Made by a program: the position numbers and the translations under genes. The notes below the pieces were generated by a model. It had not been told where the DNA came from and ran no database searches. It saw nothing but the letters and a program-made list of their open reading frames with translations. Positions 55,084 to 64,000 of a stretch of DNA of 64,000 bases are shown piece by piece (the first letter of the stretch is position 1; every line of letters begins with the position of its first letter). The DNA comes from Mauremys mutica (taxonomy: Eukaryota; Chordata; Testudines; Geoemydidae): NCBI RefSeq assembly GCF_020497125.1, contig NC_059072.1, forward strand, positions 74,531,697 to 74,595,696. The letters are read 5' to 3'.

Positions 55084-56981
55084 TCAAGGACGAGGCTGGT
55101 ACTGGCACTGGAGAGGAGGTTGTGGCTTAAAGGGCTTCCTCTGAGTCACCGGTGTATGCATACCCAGTGACTTGAGTGTAGCTCTAGAGTCTAGAGTCTT
55201 TGCGTCCGTCTGGTCCGAGAAGAGTCTGGACCCTTCAAAGGGAAGGTCCTGGAGCGAATTCTGGACCTCAGGCGGTAGACCTGACTCCTGAAGCCACACT
55301 GAGTGCTGCATGACCACGCCCGATGCGATTGTCCTGGCTGTCGCGTCCGCTGAATCCAAGGATGCTTGGAGGGAGGTTTTTGCTATGGCCTTGCCTTCCT
55401 CCACCAGGGCCGTGAACTCCTGTTGGGAGCCCTGCGGGAGGTTGTCCTTAAACTTCCCCACTGCTGCCCAGGAGTTGAAGTTATGCCTGCTGAGGATGGC
55501 CTGCTGGTTAGCAATCCTCAACTGGAGGCCCCCGATGAATACACCTTCCTGCCAAACAGGTCTAGGTGTTTTGCCTCCTTGGCTTTAGGGACCGGGGCCT
55601 GTTGCCCATGGAGCTCTTTCTCGTTTACCGTCAAGACTACCAGGGAACATGGGCTCGGGTGGCAGAACAAGAAGTCGTATCCTTTTGACGGGGCAAAGTA
55701 CTTGTGCTCCACACCTTTGGCTGTTGGTGCGCTGGATGCCGGGGTCTGCCATATAGTCATGTAATTAGACTGAATGGTCTTAATGAGTGGGAGCGCTATT
55801 CTGGATGGACCTTCTGGGCTCGGAATGTCTACCATGGGGTCCTCCTGCTCAACTGTTTCCTTGGCTTGCAACCCCAAGTTATGGGCCACCTTACGTAGCA
55901 GCTCCAAGTGGGCTTTGTGGTCTATTGGCGGAGGTCCGGTTACCGCCGTGCCTGCTACTGCTTCATTCGGGGATGACGAGGAAGTTAGCAGCTGCTTAGC
56001 TTCCTCCGGCTGGTCTCCCTGATCCCCCTCCCGCAGAGGAGGGGCTTCTGGCTCAAGCTGAGGCCGGTGGCCTTGTGGTGGCACCGGGTATAGTGCTGGG
56101 CTCTCAGTCTCTCGCTCGGCGAGGCTACAGGTGGCTTGGACACCATAGCTTCCCTTATGGAAGAGCGTAGGTGCGGGGACCGGGACTGCTGCACCGAGTA
56201 GCTGGCCCTGGAGGGAGCACCTTGACGCTGGTGGTAGGCTCAACGGGTCCAGAAGGGCCAGTGTCCTGGCAGTCCCCATAGTGGTTGCCAATCACTTTGT
56301 TGTTCCCTGCTGTCTGGAGCCTGTTGCAGGTAGCTGTATCAACCTGAATCGGCATCAAACTCCAGCAACGCCAAGTGCGAGGGCCCCAGGAGTGCCGTCG
56401 ATCTGTGTCACTGGGAGGTTGATGATTGGCTTCTTGCTGATCAGGAGCGGGACCGGTAGCGCTGCTCTCTGGACCAGGACCGAGATTGGTACCAATACTT
56501 CCAAGACCGGGACCGGTGCCTTCTGGGAGCCCTCGGCAACTCCTGGCTCGTCTCCTCCCTGTGCCGTTCTCGGGGGGGGGGGAAAGAGAGGTGCCGGGGA
56601 GCACCGTGTGTCCTGCACTACCCCCATGCGTTGACTCGCCTCTGGTACCGAGACTTCCCTCTGAGTCAAGGGTAACTGGGAGCCTACAGATTTGGAGCTC
56701 GACCGAGACCAATGCTGGGAGCGGTGCCGGGACAGTGCCCTTGAAGGGCACACCATTGCCGGCATTCCCTTTGATGGCACCCTGGGTCTGCGCCCCTCCT
56801 TTGGTTTTGCCTTGGGCCATATCGGGGAGGATGAGTGGTGCAAGGGCCTACTTTGGCTTCTCGAGGCTTGTGGTGCTTGGCCGGTACCGGGGCACTTCAC
56901 ACCGAGGAGGCTGAGGCCAGCATCGGGCGTTCCGGGCCTGATGGCTGCTGCACGGCCTCCATCAACAACTGCTTTAAGCAA
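55084..56981 (-). pseudogene. DIRS gag-like region, frameshifted
   Basis: The best-conserved piece (55084-55521) reads ANQQAILSRHNFNSWAAVGK, TSLQASLDSADATARTIASG, LPFEGSRLFSDQTDAKTLDS and RATLKSLGM, a DIRS gag C-terminal pattern. Upstream pieces (55518-56291, 56155-56820, 56355-56981) overlap in different frames and are Pro/Ser/Gly-rich. A G/C homopolymer near 56571-56582 coincides with one frame switch. Gag forms the cytoplasmic particle in which reverse transcription occurs. The plus-strand ORFs across 55310-57006 are antisense shadows. Confidence 0.75.
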
Positions 56982-57267
56982 AAGTCTCTCTCTTTCTTTG
57001 TTCTAAGCTTACACTTCTTGGTGAGCTTCCCCCAGGCAACGTAGACAGGAGTCGTGGGGGTCACTAATCGGCATAGGCTTGCGCCTTGGGCCTGCACGCA
57101 TGCCCCGTGGCCTGGGGCGGGCGCTAGAATCCTCCAAGCACCTAACCTATTAAGTGTCCAAAAACAATGAAATGCTAATTAACTGATAACAGCTATGTAA
57201 CTCTTAAGGCTAAGGGATTGCTTCTCTTACGAGAGCAAGAGGTTGTTCCAATGCCACTATGGATGAT

Positions 57268-57447
57268 AAGAAGGAACTGGAGGGGGTCGGGCCAGCGGGG
57301 GTATATATGCACGATGCAGTGGCACCACTCTGGCGGGGGCCCCACCAGCCCACCAGGAGCCACTAAGGGAAAAAATTTCCGATGCTTGTGCACGCGGCAC
57401 GCGCACACCTAATGTTGAATGGACGTGAACAAGCACTCGAAGAAGAA
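57268..57447. repeat. DIRS element 1, 5' inverted terminal repeat
   Basis: Reverse complement of the 3' repeat: aagaaggaactggagggggt, cgggggtatatatgcacgat, tctggcgggggccccaccag, ctaagggaaaaaatttccga, tggacgtgaacaagcactcg. A TATA-like tatatat (57301-57308) lies within it and could serve the element's minus-strand transcription start. The terminus is about gaagaagaa at 57447. Confidence 0.88.
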
Positions 57448-59174
57448 CCAACAGTTTCTTTTCTCATTTATTTATTTTATAGAACAGAAATCAAACAAAT
57501 CCCATTTAGACAAACTGAATAGCTATGCAGTGCATATTCAATGTCCACATTATTATTTGACTTCAAAAATGGTATGTACTGATTATCATATTTAGCCTTC
57601 TACCTTGGCTAAATCAACTGCTACTGTAATTAGTAAAATAGCTACAGCATTCATTTTTCTACTGACTTTCCCTAATGTTCCTGCAATTTAAAGTACATTT
57701 AAAATTATCTACAGTAAAGCATTACATTTAATCAGTCTAATTATCTTGATTCAAATTTGCTTTCCATTAAATCAGATGCATACAGTGCACAGAAGAAATT
57801 TAATTAAAGTAATAAACACAGCATACTAAAAATGTAAAGAGGTCAAGTTCTATCCTCAGAGGAGTTTGTCAAATATTTAAAGCATTAGAAAAGCCTTTTA
57901 GACTTGACCCTTTTTATTTTTACTATTTTGCATTTATTATATTAAACTTTTACTTACAGCAATTTTTTAAACAATGCAAGTGTATGTTTAGTTTTTAACC
58001 AAAGGCTCTAAACACAAATATATTATGCCAGCTGGTCTCCTAAAACTGTTAAGAAACAGAATCACTGCAAGATTTTATTGTTTTAGTGTAATACAATTGC
58101 TTTCTGCCATAAAGCTATTGAAATAGCCCTTCCTTTTTTTGTGTGCAAAATTCCCCCACTTTTAACCACTCCGCCTGTTTCTCTAATAAATCATCATATC
58201 CTCAACATTTAAATAGCGACCCTCAACATCTAATTAGAACCCCACTGACAAGTCTATTTTTATTTCATTGCAATTAACAATTCTAAGTCAGACTTTTCTT
58301 TTTTTATCCCTCATTAGCAACTAAGTGTTTCCTTCTACACAGATGCTCATGCTAGATGAAATTTGTTGTGATTATACTGTGTCAGTTTTGCATCCTGCAC
58401 TTTGTAGCCAAACCTTGTTGAGACAAATTGTGTCTTTCAGAGAGCAGGGAGATTTAGCATAGATGCCATACTGTTCTAGTCTAATACAATAGGAGTATAT
58501 TTAAGTAATGTTAAAGGTCTGACTTAAATCTGCTGAAAAACAGAATTAAGATTTCAGGTGGACCTTCTGTCCCTTCCTTCATACTGCTGTGGCTAGCCAC
58601 AGTATGGATCTTTAAACTGTGTCTAGAATTATATGCCCTATAATTTAGCAGCAACTGAATCCTCAAGGATTCAGTTAATTTCCTCCTGATTTTGATTTTG
58701 GGTTTAGACCTTTATCAAAACATAAATGTACCTTTTTGGTAGTAGAATTCCCTTTTATTTAGAAAATACCAACACACATGGGCTTAGTCCATGAACACTC
58801 TATTTAATATATATCTTGCCAGGGCCTTCCTAGATCCATTATTTGGACAATATCCATTTGCTTAATGGCTGTAGGTTCTTGCAGATGTTTCACTTATGTT
58901 GCAAAAAGTTAACTTGTAAATACATGACAATACTAAATAATTTATCTGATAAATGATCTGTTTTAGACTTAGGGCTTGCAACATGTACATACTTCTCTTT
59001 ATGTATGAAGTTTCCAAGTAAAAGTCCTTGCAATCATCATACAATAACATGTAATAACAATGCACTAGCTTTTTGTTTGTTTGTTTTTGAGCAAAAACAC
59101 ATCTTGGCATACATACCTGCGAAAACTCTAATTGAAAAAACAAATGTGTTCTTTTGGTAATCAGAGTCAAAAAT
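57448..59174. other. AT-rich intronic DNA between the two DIRS elements
   Basis: 1.7 kb with no exon, no MITE termini and no long ORF. It is rich in aaatttaa/tttatttt strings. It separates two different DIRS families, so they are not a tandem duplication. Confidence 0.5.
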
Positions 59175-59415
59175 AGAGGTTACTTATCTGTAATTGTAGG
59201 TTCTTCAAGACATGTGGTCTCTATCTGTATTATACATGTGGGTACGTGTGCGCACTGTACTCCTGAGAGCGGCGATTTTTAGCAGGTAGTGTCCATTGCG
59301 CCAAACCTGCACAGTTCTCTTTGTGCTCCAAACCGAGGGTGTAAGGCAATGCAGACCGATGCCTCTCCAGCAAATTCTTACTGCAAATCCAGTCATGATC
59401 TGCTGCAGAGGGGAT
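59175..59415. repeat. DIRS element 2, 3' terminal repeat region
   Basis: Begins agaggttacttatctgtaat then tgtaggttcttcaagacatg. The outer 60 bases recur inverted at 59428-59490. Its partner at the other end is not in the window, so the inner limit is approximate. Confidence 0.75.
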
Positions 59416-59427
59416 GAAGGGCATATA

Positions 59428-59535
59428 ATGGAATACAGATAGGAACCATACATCTTGAAGAACCTCCAGTTACAGGTAAGTAACCTCCATTTCTCCTTTG
59501 AGTGCTGGTCCCTATGTGTATTCCACATATGGGTG
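59428..59535. repeat. DIRS element 2, internal complementary region
   Basis: tggaatacagataggaacca, catcttgaagaacctccagt and tacaggtaagtaacctcc form the complement of the left end at 59175-59240. They are followed by tctcctttgagtgctggtcc, ctatgtgtattccacatatg, presumably the complement of the unseen right end. Layout identical to 51871-51974. Confidence 0.82.
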
Positions 59536-59589
59536 ATTGGTAAGCAGTAGTTAAACAGAAGGGTGGTAAAGGGATTCACTTGGTACAGA

Positions 59590-60569
59590 TGTCTATAATA
59601 CTACTGTCTCCATGGCTGTATCTGCAGAAGAGATCCGGACTAGTGCATAATGTTTCATAAAAGCATGGATAGAGCTCAAAATACACTGCCTATGTCCAGT
59701 ATAAGCACACCTCGAAGAGATGCTGTAGAAGCTGCTTGTGCTCTAGTGGAGTGGGCTCTCATCCCACTCGGGGGAAGAATATATGCCAGTTGATAAAGAA
59801 TGACGCAGCCAGAGATCCATTTAAAGAGTCTCTGAGCAAATAGTACTTGTCCTTTTGGTTGCTCCACAAAAGCAACAAATAGTCTAGGCATCTTTCTAAT
59901 TGCCCACGGGACATTGAGAGAGTGAAGTATTCTCTCTCCATTGGAAGCATGAGGCTTTGGGAAGAATACCAATAAGTGGATAGATCAATTCAAGTGACAT
60001 TCAGAAATTACCTTAGGGATGAATTTCAGGTGAAGGCAAAGGAAAACCATACTATTCCTCATAAGGAGATATGGCGGATCTGCCAGGGGTGCTCCCAGTT
60101 CATTCACCCTTCTAGCTGATGTGATGGTGACTAGGAAGGTGATGTCCAAATAGATGTAGGACATGGAGCAGGTGGCAAGTGATTCAAAGGGAGGCCTGGT
60201 AAATACTGAAAGAACGAGATTAAGATCCCATTGTGGCATTGGTTTCACTACCAGTGAGTGAGTCCTAATGAAGCCCTTTAAAAAAACTGTTGGATGAGTA
60301 AAAACAGGATAGCCCTCAACTGGAGGATGGAAGGAACAGAATGCTCATGGACCTGCAATGAGCTAATGGAAAGACCTGATGTCTTGAGGGTGAGTAGGTT
60401 CTCTAAAATCACAGGCATTCCCACAATCTGGGGATAATAGGTTCAGTTGTGTCCAGATGGAGAAAAAAAGTCTCCATTTGCCCACATAACATTTTCTGGT
60501 AGAATTATTTCTGCTTTGATTGAGAATATATTGAATAGCCTCTGAACATGAGTGATTTAGGTCTGACAC
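59590..60569 (-). pseudogene. DIRS element 2 tyrosine recombinase
   Basis: The pieces are IQYILNQSRNNSTRKCYVGK (60363-60569, N-terminal domain), FLVTITSARRVNELGA (first catalytic Arg, 59985-60248), FFPKPHASNGERILHSLNV and MRAHSTRAQAASTASLRGV (second Arg box intact, 59676-59972). A nucleophile-Tyr stretch AFMKHYALV follows in another frame near 59640. Frames differ from piece to piece, so the gene is dead, but unlike element 1 the HSTR box is preserved. Confidence 0.82.
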
Positions 60570-60599
60570 CCGTCTGAATACCAGACTGTAAAATGAAGA

Positions 60600-62200
60600 A
60601 GGCTTTTGTTAGATATATGATCCCTCCGCTCTCTTGAGTCAAAAGGGCCAGCTGTTGATGGAATATAAGATTGATATCTTTAGAAGGTATAAAATTGTCT
60701 AGGCCAGTTGGGCATGATGAGAATGACCTGACCTTTGTCATGGCAAATCTTTTGTAGAATCTGTGGTATCAGCAGGATGGAAGGAAAAAGTTAAATTTCC
60801 CATTTGTCTGGGAGACAAGCAGTCCCAAGATGGTGTTCCCTACTGGGTGAAGATCTCGTTCAGGATGGAGTTGTGTATCTCTCATTCATGGTCTACAGAG
60901 AAACTGTCCACCAGAGAGTCCTGCACATCTGGTAGGTATGCTATTTAGAGAGTTATGTTGTTCCAGATGTTCCATAAACTGACTACTTCTACACCATGAG
61001 GAAGGGACTTTGCTCCACTTTGCTTGTTTAGGTAGAAAACGGTCATCATGTTGTCTGACATTATCTGGATTGGTGGGACTAGATGAGTGGAAGGAAGGCA
61101 TTGCAGGCTAGTTAGAGTGCTCTGAGCTCTAATTTGCTGATATTAATCCTGTCCTCTCAACAAATCCAAGTGACTTGTGCTATGTGATTGTCCATGTGGG
61201 CTCCTCACACTATGAGGGCTATATCTATGATAATGGTCAAGTCATATGTGGGCATAAGAAAAGGGATTCCCACATGCACTTGTTCTGGGTTCATCCACCA
61301 AATAAGAGAAGCCATAATCTTGGCAGGGATTGTGACTCTGGTACTCATGTTGTTTCTATCTGGTGAGTAAACAGAGCTGCAGGTCATGGAAGCGGTGTCT
61401 GACAAACAGTGTTGTCTAGGTACATGAGGCCGTGTAGAGGCCTAATAAGAAAAGGCAGACCTTGACTGTGGTCTGAGGGTGACTTGTCTTAGCAAGTTGA
61501 TCACAGCTTGGAATCTTTCCATCAGGAGATAGGCCCTTGCTGTAGTTGATTCTAGGATCACACCTATAAAGTCTGAGGTCTTTGTGGGAGTCAAAGTGGA
61601 CTTTTCTATATTGACAGAAATTCCCAAGGAAGACAGCAGATGAAGTAGGAATAGGGTTGCAGATTGAACCTCCTTCCTGGATCTTCCTGTCAAGAGCCAA
61701 TAATTGAGAAAGATGTTGAAGCCAGTTTAATCTCATCCCAGTCGCATCCAGTGAAAAGGTCTTTGCAAAAACACTGGTTGCTGTAGCTAGTCCAAACAGG
61801 AGCACCTTGAATTGGTAGTGCTCTTGTCCTACCCAGAACCTGACAAATCTTCTGTGGGATGGGTGCATGTCTACATGAAAGTAAGCATCTTTCATGTTGA
61901 GAGCCACAAACCATGCGCCCTCCTTCAGAGTGTCATCATATGGGATTTTTGTTTTTAATAAAGACATTCAGTTGTCGTAGATCAAGAATCAATTGGCATA
62001 GACCCATGCTCTGTTTTTCTTGAAACTAAGAAGTATCATGACTAGAACCCTTTCCCTTGATGTTGAGGTGGCACATGTTCTACATCTCCTTGCTGACATC
62101 AAGAATCTACTTTCTGATGGAGAATCTTCTCATGAGAGTGGTCCCTGAAAAGGGTACAGGAATGGGCAGTGACATAAACTTGATCATGCAGCCAGACTGA
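60600..62200 (-). pseudogene. DIRS element 2 reverse transcriptase-RNase H
   Basis: 61416-61967 reads FVALNMKDAYFHVDMHPSHR and VGQEHYQFKVLLFGLATATS, the RT palm, but the motif-A Asp is Asn. In another frame, FLNYWLLTGRSRKEVQ (about 61740-61660) replaces the YLDDWLL box, so the catalytic Asp pair is lost. GISVNIEKSTLTPTKTSDFI (61442-61693) continues the thumb. 60886-61101 covers a degraded RNase H segment. The copy cannot be catalytic. Confidence 0.8.
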
Positions 62201-62228
62201 ATGATCTGTAATACCCATTTGTCTGTCA

Positions 62229-63800
62229 TTACTGCCCTTGCATTGTGAGTGAAGTGGGAGAGGTGACCGTCAAAAGTTTGGGGTCAGTGTAAGATGGCAT
62301 TAACAGAGGAACACATTTCTTGTCAAAAGAAGCCCTTAGGTGGAGGGTGGGCATAAACTGTGGTAGTAGATTTGGAGGAATTCCTATGTCTGGGACTCTG
62401 TACCCTCTGGCATCTAAATGATGATTCATAAGAGTGTGGATGGTAGAACAGTTGAGAGGACAGTCTTGGTCTGTATACCTGTTTGTGGTGTTTTCTCTTT
62501 GGAGCCAGGGTATAAGTAATCTGAGAGCCGAGGGTTGTTCTAGAATCTTAGAGTGAGTGAAGAGCCTTGTCAGTCTTTTCACTGAACAAATTAACCTAGT
62601 CAAAGGGGAGGTCCTCAACGGTATTTTGTCTCTCTCCAGAGAAACTCAAGGAGTGAAGCCAAGGTCCTCGCCTCATGATGATTCCCCATAGCTATTGCTC
62701 TGGAAGTGTTATCCATAGCATCCACTGCAGCCTGAAGAGATGCTTTGTCTATCAGCTTGTCCTCATCAATGAAGGCTTGAAACTGGGCCCTGTCCCCCCA
62801 AGGGAATTTGTCCTTGAGGTCTAAGAATTTGGCATAGTTGGTAAAATCATATTTTGCTAACAGGGCCTGACAGTTTGCAATTCTAACCTGAACAGATGAA
62901 GAAGAAAAAGCTCTCTTGCCTAGAAGGTCAAGGTGTTTGGCACCTTTATCTGCAGGTTCTGCCTATGGATGTCACAGCCTACACCTCTGAGTGGCTGCTT
63001 GTACTACCATGAGCTGGGTGTGTAAATAGTAACTTTACTCCCTTTATTACTATGAAATTACACTTCGCAGCCCTCTATAAGGTGAGGGCCGAGGAGGCAG
63101 GAATATGACAGACTACTTTGGCTAGTTCCAAAATGGCCTTGTTCACAGGAAGAAGTAGTCGGACTAGAAGGCTACAGAATGTCCAGAAGCCTTTGCTAGG
63201 AATCCTTTACCACCTCAGGTTGGATCTGGAGTTTAGTCAGCATCCTCTGTAGGATACTGCTTGTGGTCATCAGGTGGGGAAGGTGAAGCTGGGACAATTG
63301 CTTCATACAGCAAGGAGGAAAAGACACTTACTGGAAGCACTGGTCATGGTGGATTCAGCTCAATTTCTTATCTCTCATACTTTGACAGAGCTTGTTGGTG
63401 TCAGCTAGGAGAGGGTAGGCAGGATTCATAGTTGGATCCAGGGTGTCTAGCACAGGGATCCCATGGACCCCAATAATGCCAAAATGAAGTGTCAATTGGT
63501 GGAGGGGGAACCCCATGGCATTGTGTACCATCACTCTCCTGGATAGACATATTTGGGTGGAGGACAAAACCCAGATCTTCTAGAGCTTCTGCCTAGACTA
63601 GCCTCCCTACATGGAGGTGGTGATTCATCTGGATTCTCCAATGCAGCTAATGAGAAGGCAGCCTCCTGTTTGACCTGCGGAGCCATTGGTACCAGTGGCC
63701 AAGAGGTCTGGGCAGTAGAGGGAATTGGACAACGACCCTGTGTCCTCGAGTTAGTTCCGCTTCCAGTGTGTTGATATTCCTGAATAAGGCTGTAACCCAA
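62229..63800 (-). pseudogene. DIRS element 2 gag-like region
   Basis: Near 62760-62690 a frame reads IDKASLQAAVDAMDNTSRA, parallel to TSLQASLDSADATARTIA of element 1. The 129-codon frame 62229-62618 and the 89-codon frame 63531-63800 cover flanking parts without recognisable domains. Multiple frame changes occur. The upstream limit is uncertain because the window ends. Confidence 0.6.
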
Positions 63801-64000
63801 AGGAGAGAAGATTGGGGATAATGAAAATAACCTCTAGGGAAATGTAGGTCTCAGACTGTCCCAGAGCGTGAGATGTACCAGTGGTTGGGACCAGCAAAGC
63901 CAGAACTTCCCTGATTATGGTGTACATCAGTTACTTCTGGGGATGCAACCAGCATAGAGTCTAGTCTGGAGCTCTTAGACTGTGCCAGTAGGTGCGGATC

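Larger units (their letters stand above)
51624..57447 (-). mobile_element. DIRS-like tyrosine-recombinase retrotransposon, end to end (about 5.8 kb)
   Basis: On the minus strand the order is gag-like region (56981-55084), reverse transcriptase/RNase H (55061-53174), and tyrosine recombinase (53297-52023). They are bounded by inverted terminal repeats (51624-51835 and 57268-57447). Just inside the 3' repeat is an internal complementary region (51871-51974) joining the complements of both element ends. DIRS elements replicate through a circular intermediate and integrate by recombinase without target duplication; none is seen here. Stops and frameshifts in all three genes make this copy nonautonomous. 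It shares the transcriptional orientation of the liprin-alpha gene. Confidence 0.92.
59175..64000 (-). mobile_element. Second DIRS-like retrotransposon, different family, 5' end outside the window
   Basis: The same architecture as the first on the same strand: 3' terminal repeat (59175-59415), internal complementary region (59428-59535), recombinase (59590-60569), RNase H (60600-61300), reverse transcriptase (61416-62200), gag-like region (62229 to about 63800). Sequence identity to the first copy is low outside the motifs, so it is a separate lineage. The coding region is heavily decayed. The 5' inverted repeat must lie beyond 64000. Confidence 0.88.

Noticed and set aside
55310..57044. Long plus-strand ORFs
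   Set aside because: Antisense to the DIRS gag region; low-complexity content and no domain.
57448..59174. Tandem duplication producing the two DIRS copies
   Set aside because: Their terminal repeats and coding sequences differ too much, and the spacer is unique AT-rich DNA.

Overview
This is vertebrate nuclear DNA, most likely from a turtle. It is intron-scale, AT-rich sequence almost without coding capacity, packed with CR1 LINEs, Penelope-like elements, DIRS-like retrotransposons, tRNA-derived SINEs with a CR1-like tail, PIF/Harbinger and hAT MITEs, old MIR/L2 relics and endogenous-retrovirus LTRs. The species call is inferred from this repeat repertoire.

Only one host exon is convincing: 34201-34317 on the minus strand, 39 in-phase codons with a polypyrimidine tract/AG acceptor and a GT donor. 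Its peptide is that of the N-terminal coiled-coil region of liprin-alpha, most likely PPFIA2. The rest of the window is then intronic sequence of that gene: about 29.7 kb upstream and 34.2 kb downstream of the exon.

Layout. 1-9.2 kb: noncoding DNA with GC-rich hAT-type repeats, a Penelope element carrying a GIY-YIG domain and an inverted tail (2497-3233), a broken LINE (5.8-7.4 kb), a palindromic hAT element and a MIR. 9.2-12.6 kb: one CR1 LINE cut by an LTR, a hAT element and a 207-bp unclassified insert that itself holds another hAT element. 12.6-24.2 kb: CR1, L2, SINE and MITE remnants, a 1.1-kb solo LTR, a 152-bp Penelope hairpin and an RTE-type LINE interrupted by a PIF MITE. 24.8-30.4 kb: two minus-strand CR1 copies with nested PIF, Penelope, hAT and TA-flanked elements, one holding a Myb/SANT-like remnant. 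33.4-37.1 kb: MIR, host exon, CR1/L3, and a repeat family with a poly(A) signal and minisatellite. 37.9-40.7 kb: a pogo (POGK-like) transposon with a long transposase ORF. 41-51 kb: nested hAT/PIF MITEs, LTR-like DNA, and a second inverted copy of the 36-kb repeat family. 51.6-64 kb: two distinct DIRS-like tyrosine-recombinase retrotransposons, both on the minus strand; the first is end to end (about 5.8 kb), the second runs off the window.

The most striking system is the DIRS pair. Each keeps gag, reverse transcriptase/RNase H and tyrosine recombinase in order, and each has, just inside its 3' terminal repeat, an internal complementary region that joins the complements of the two element ends. 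Both are inactivated by nonsense and frameshift lesions. Nearly every element boundary could be fixed from target-site duplications visible in the sequence.
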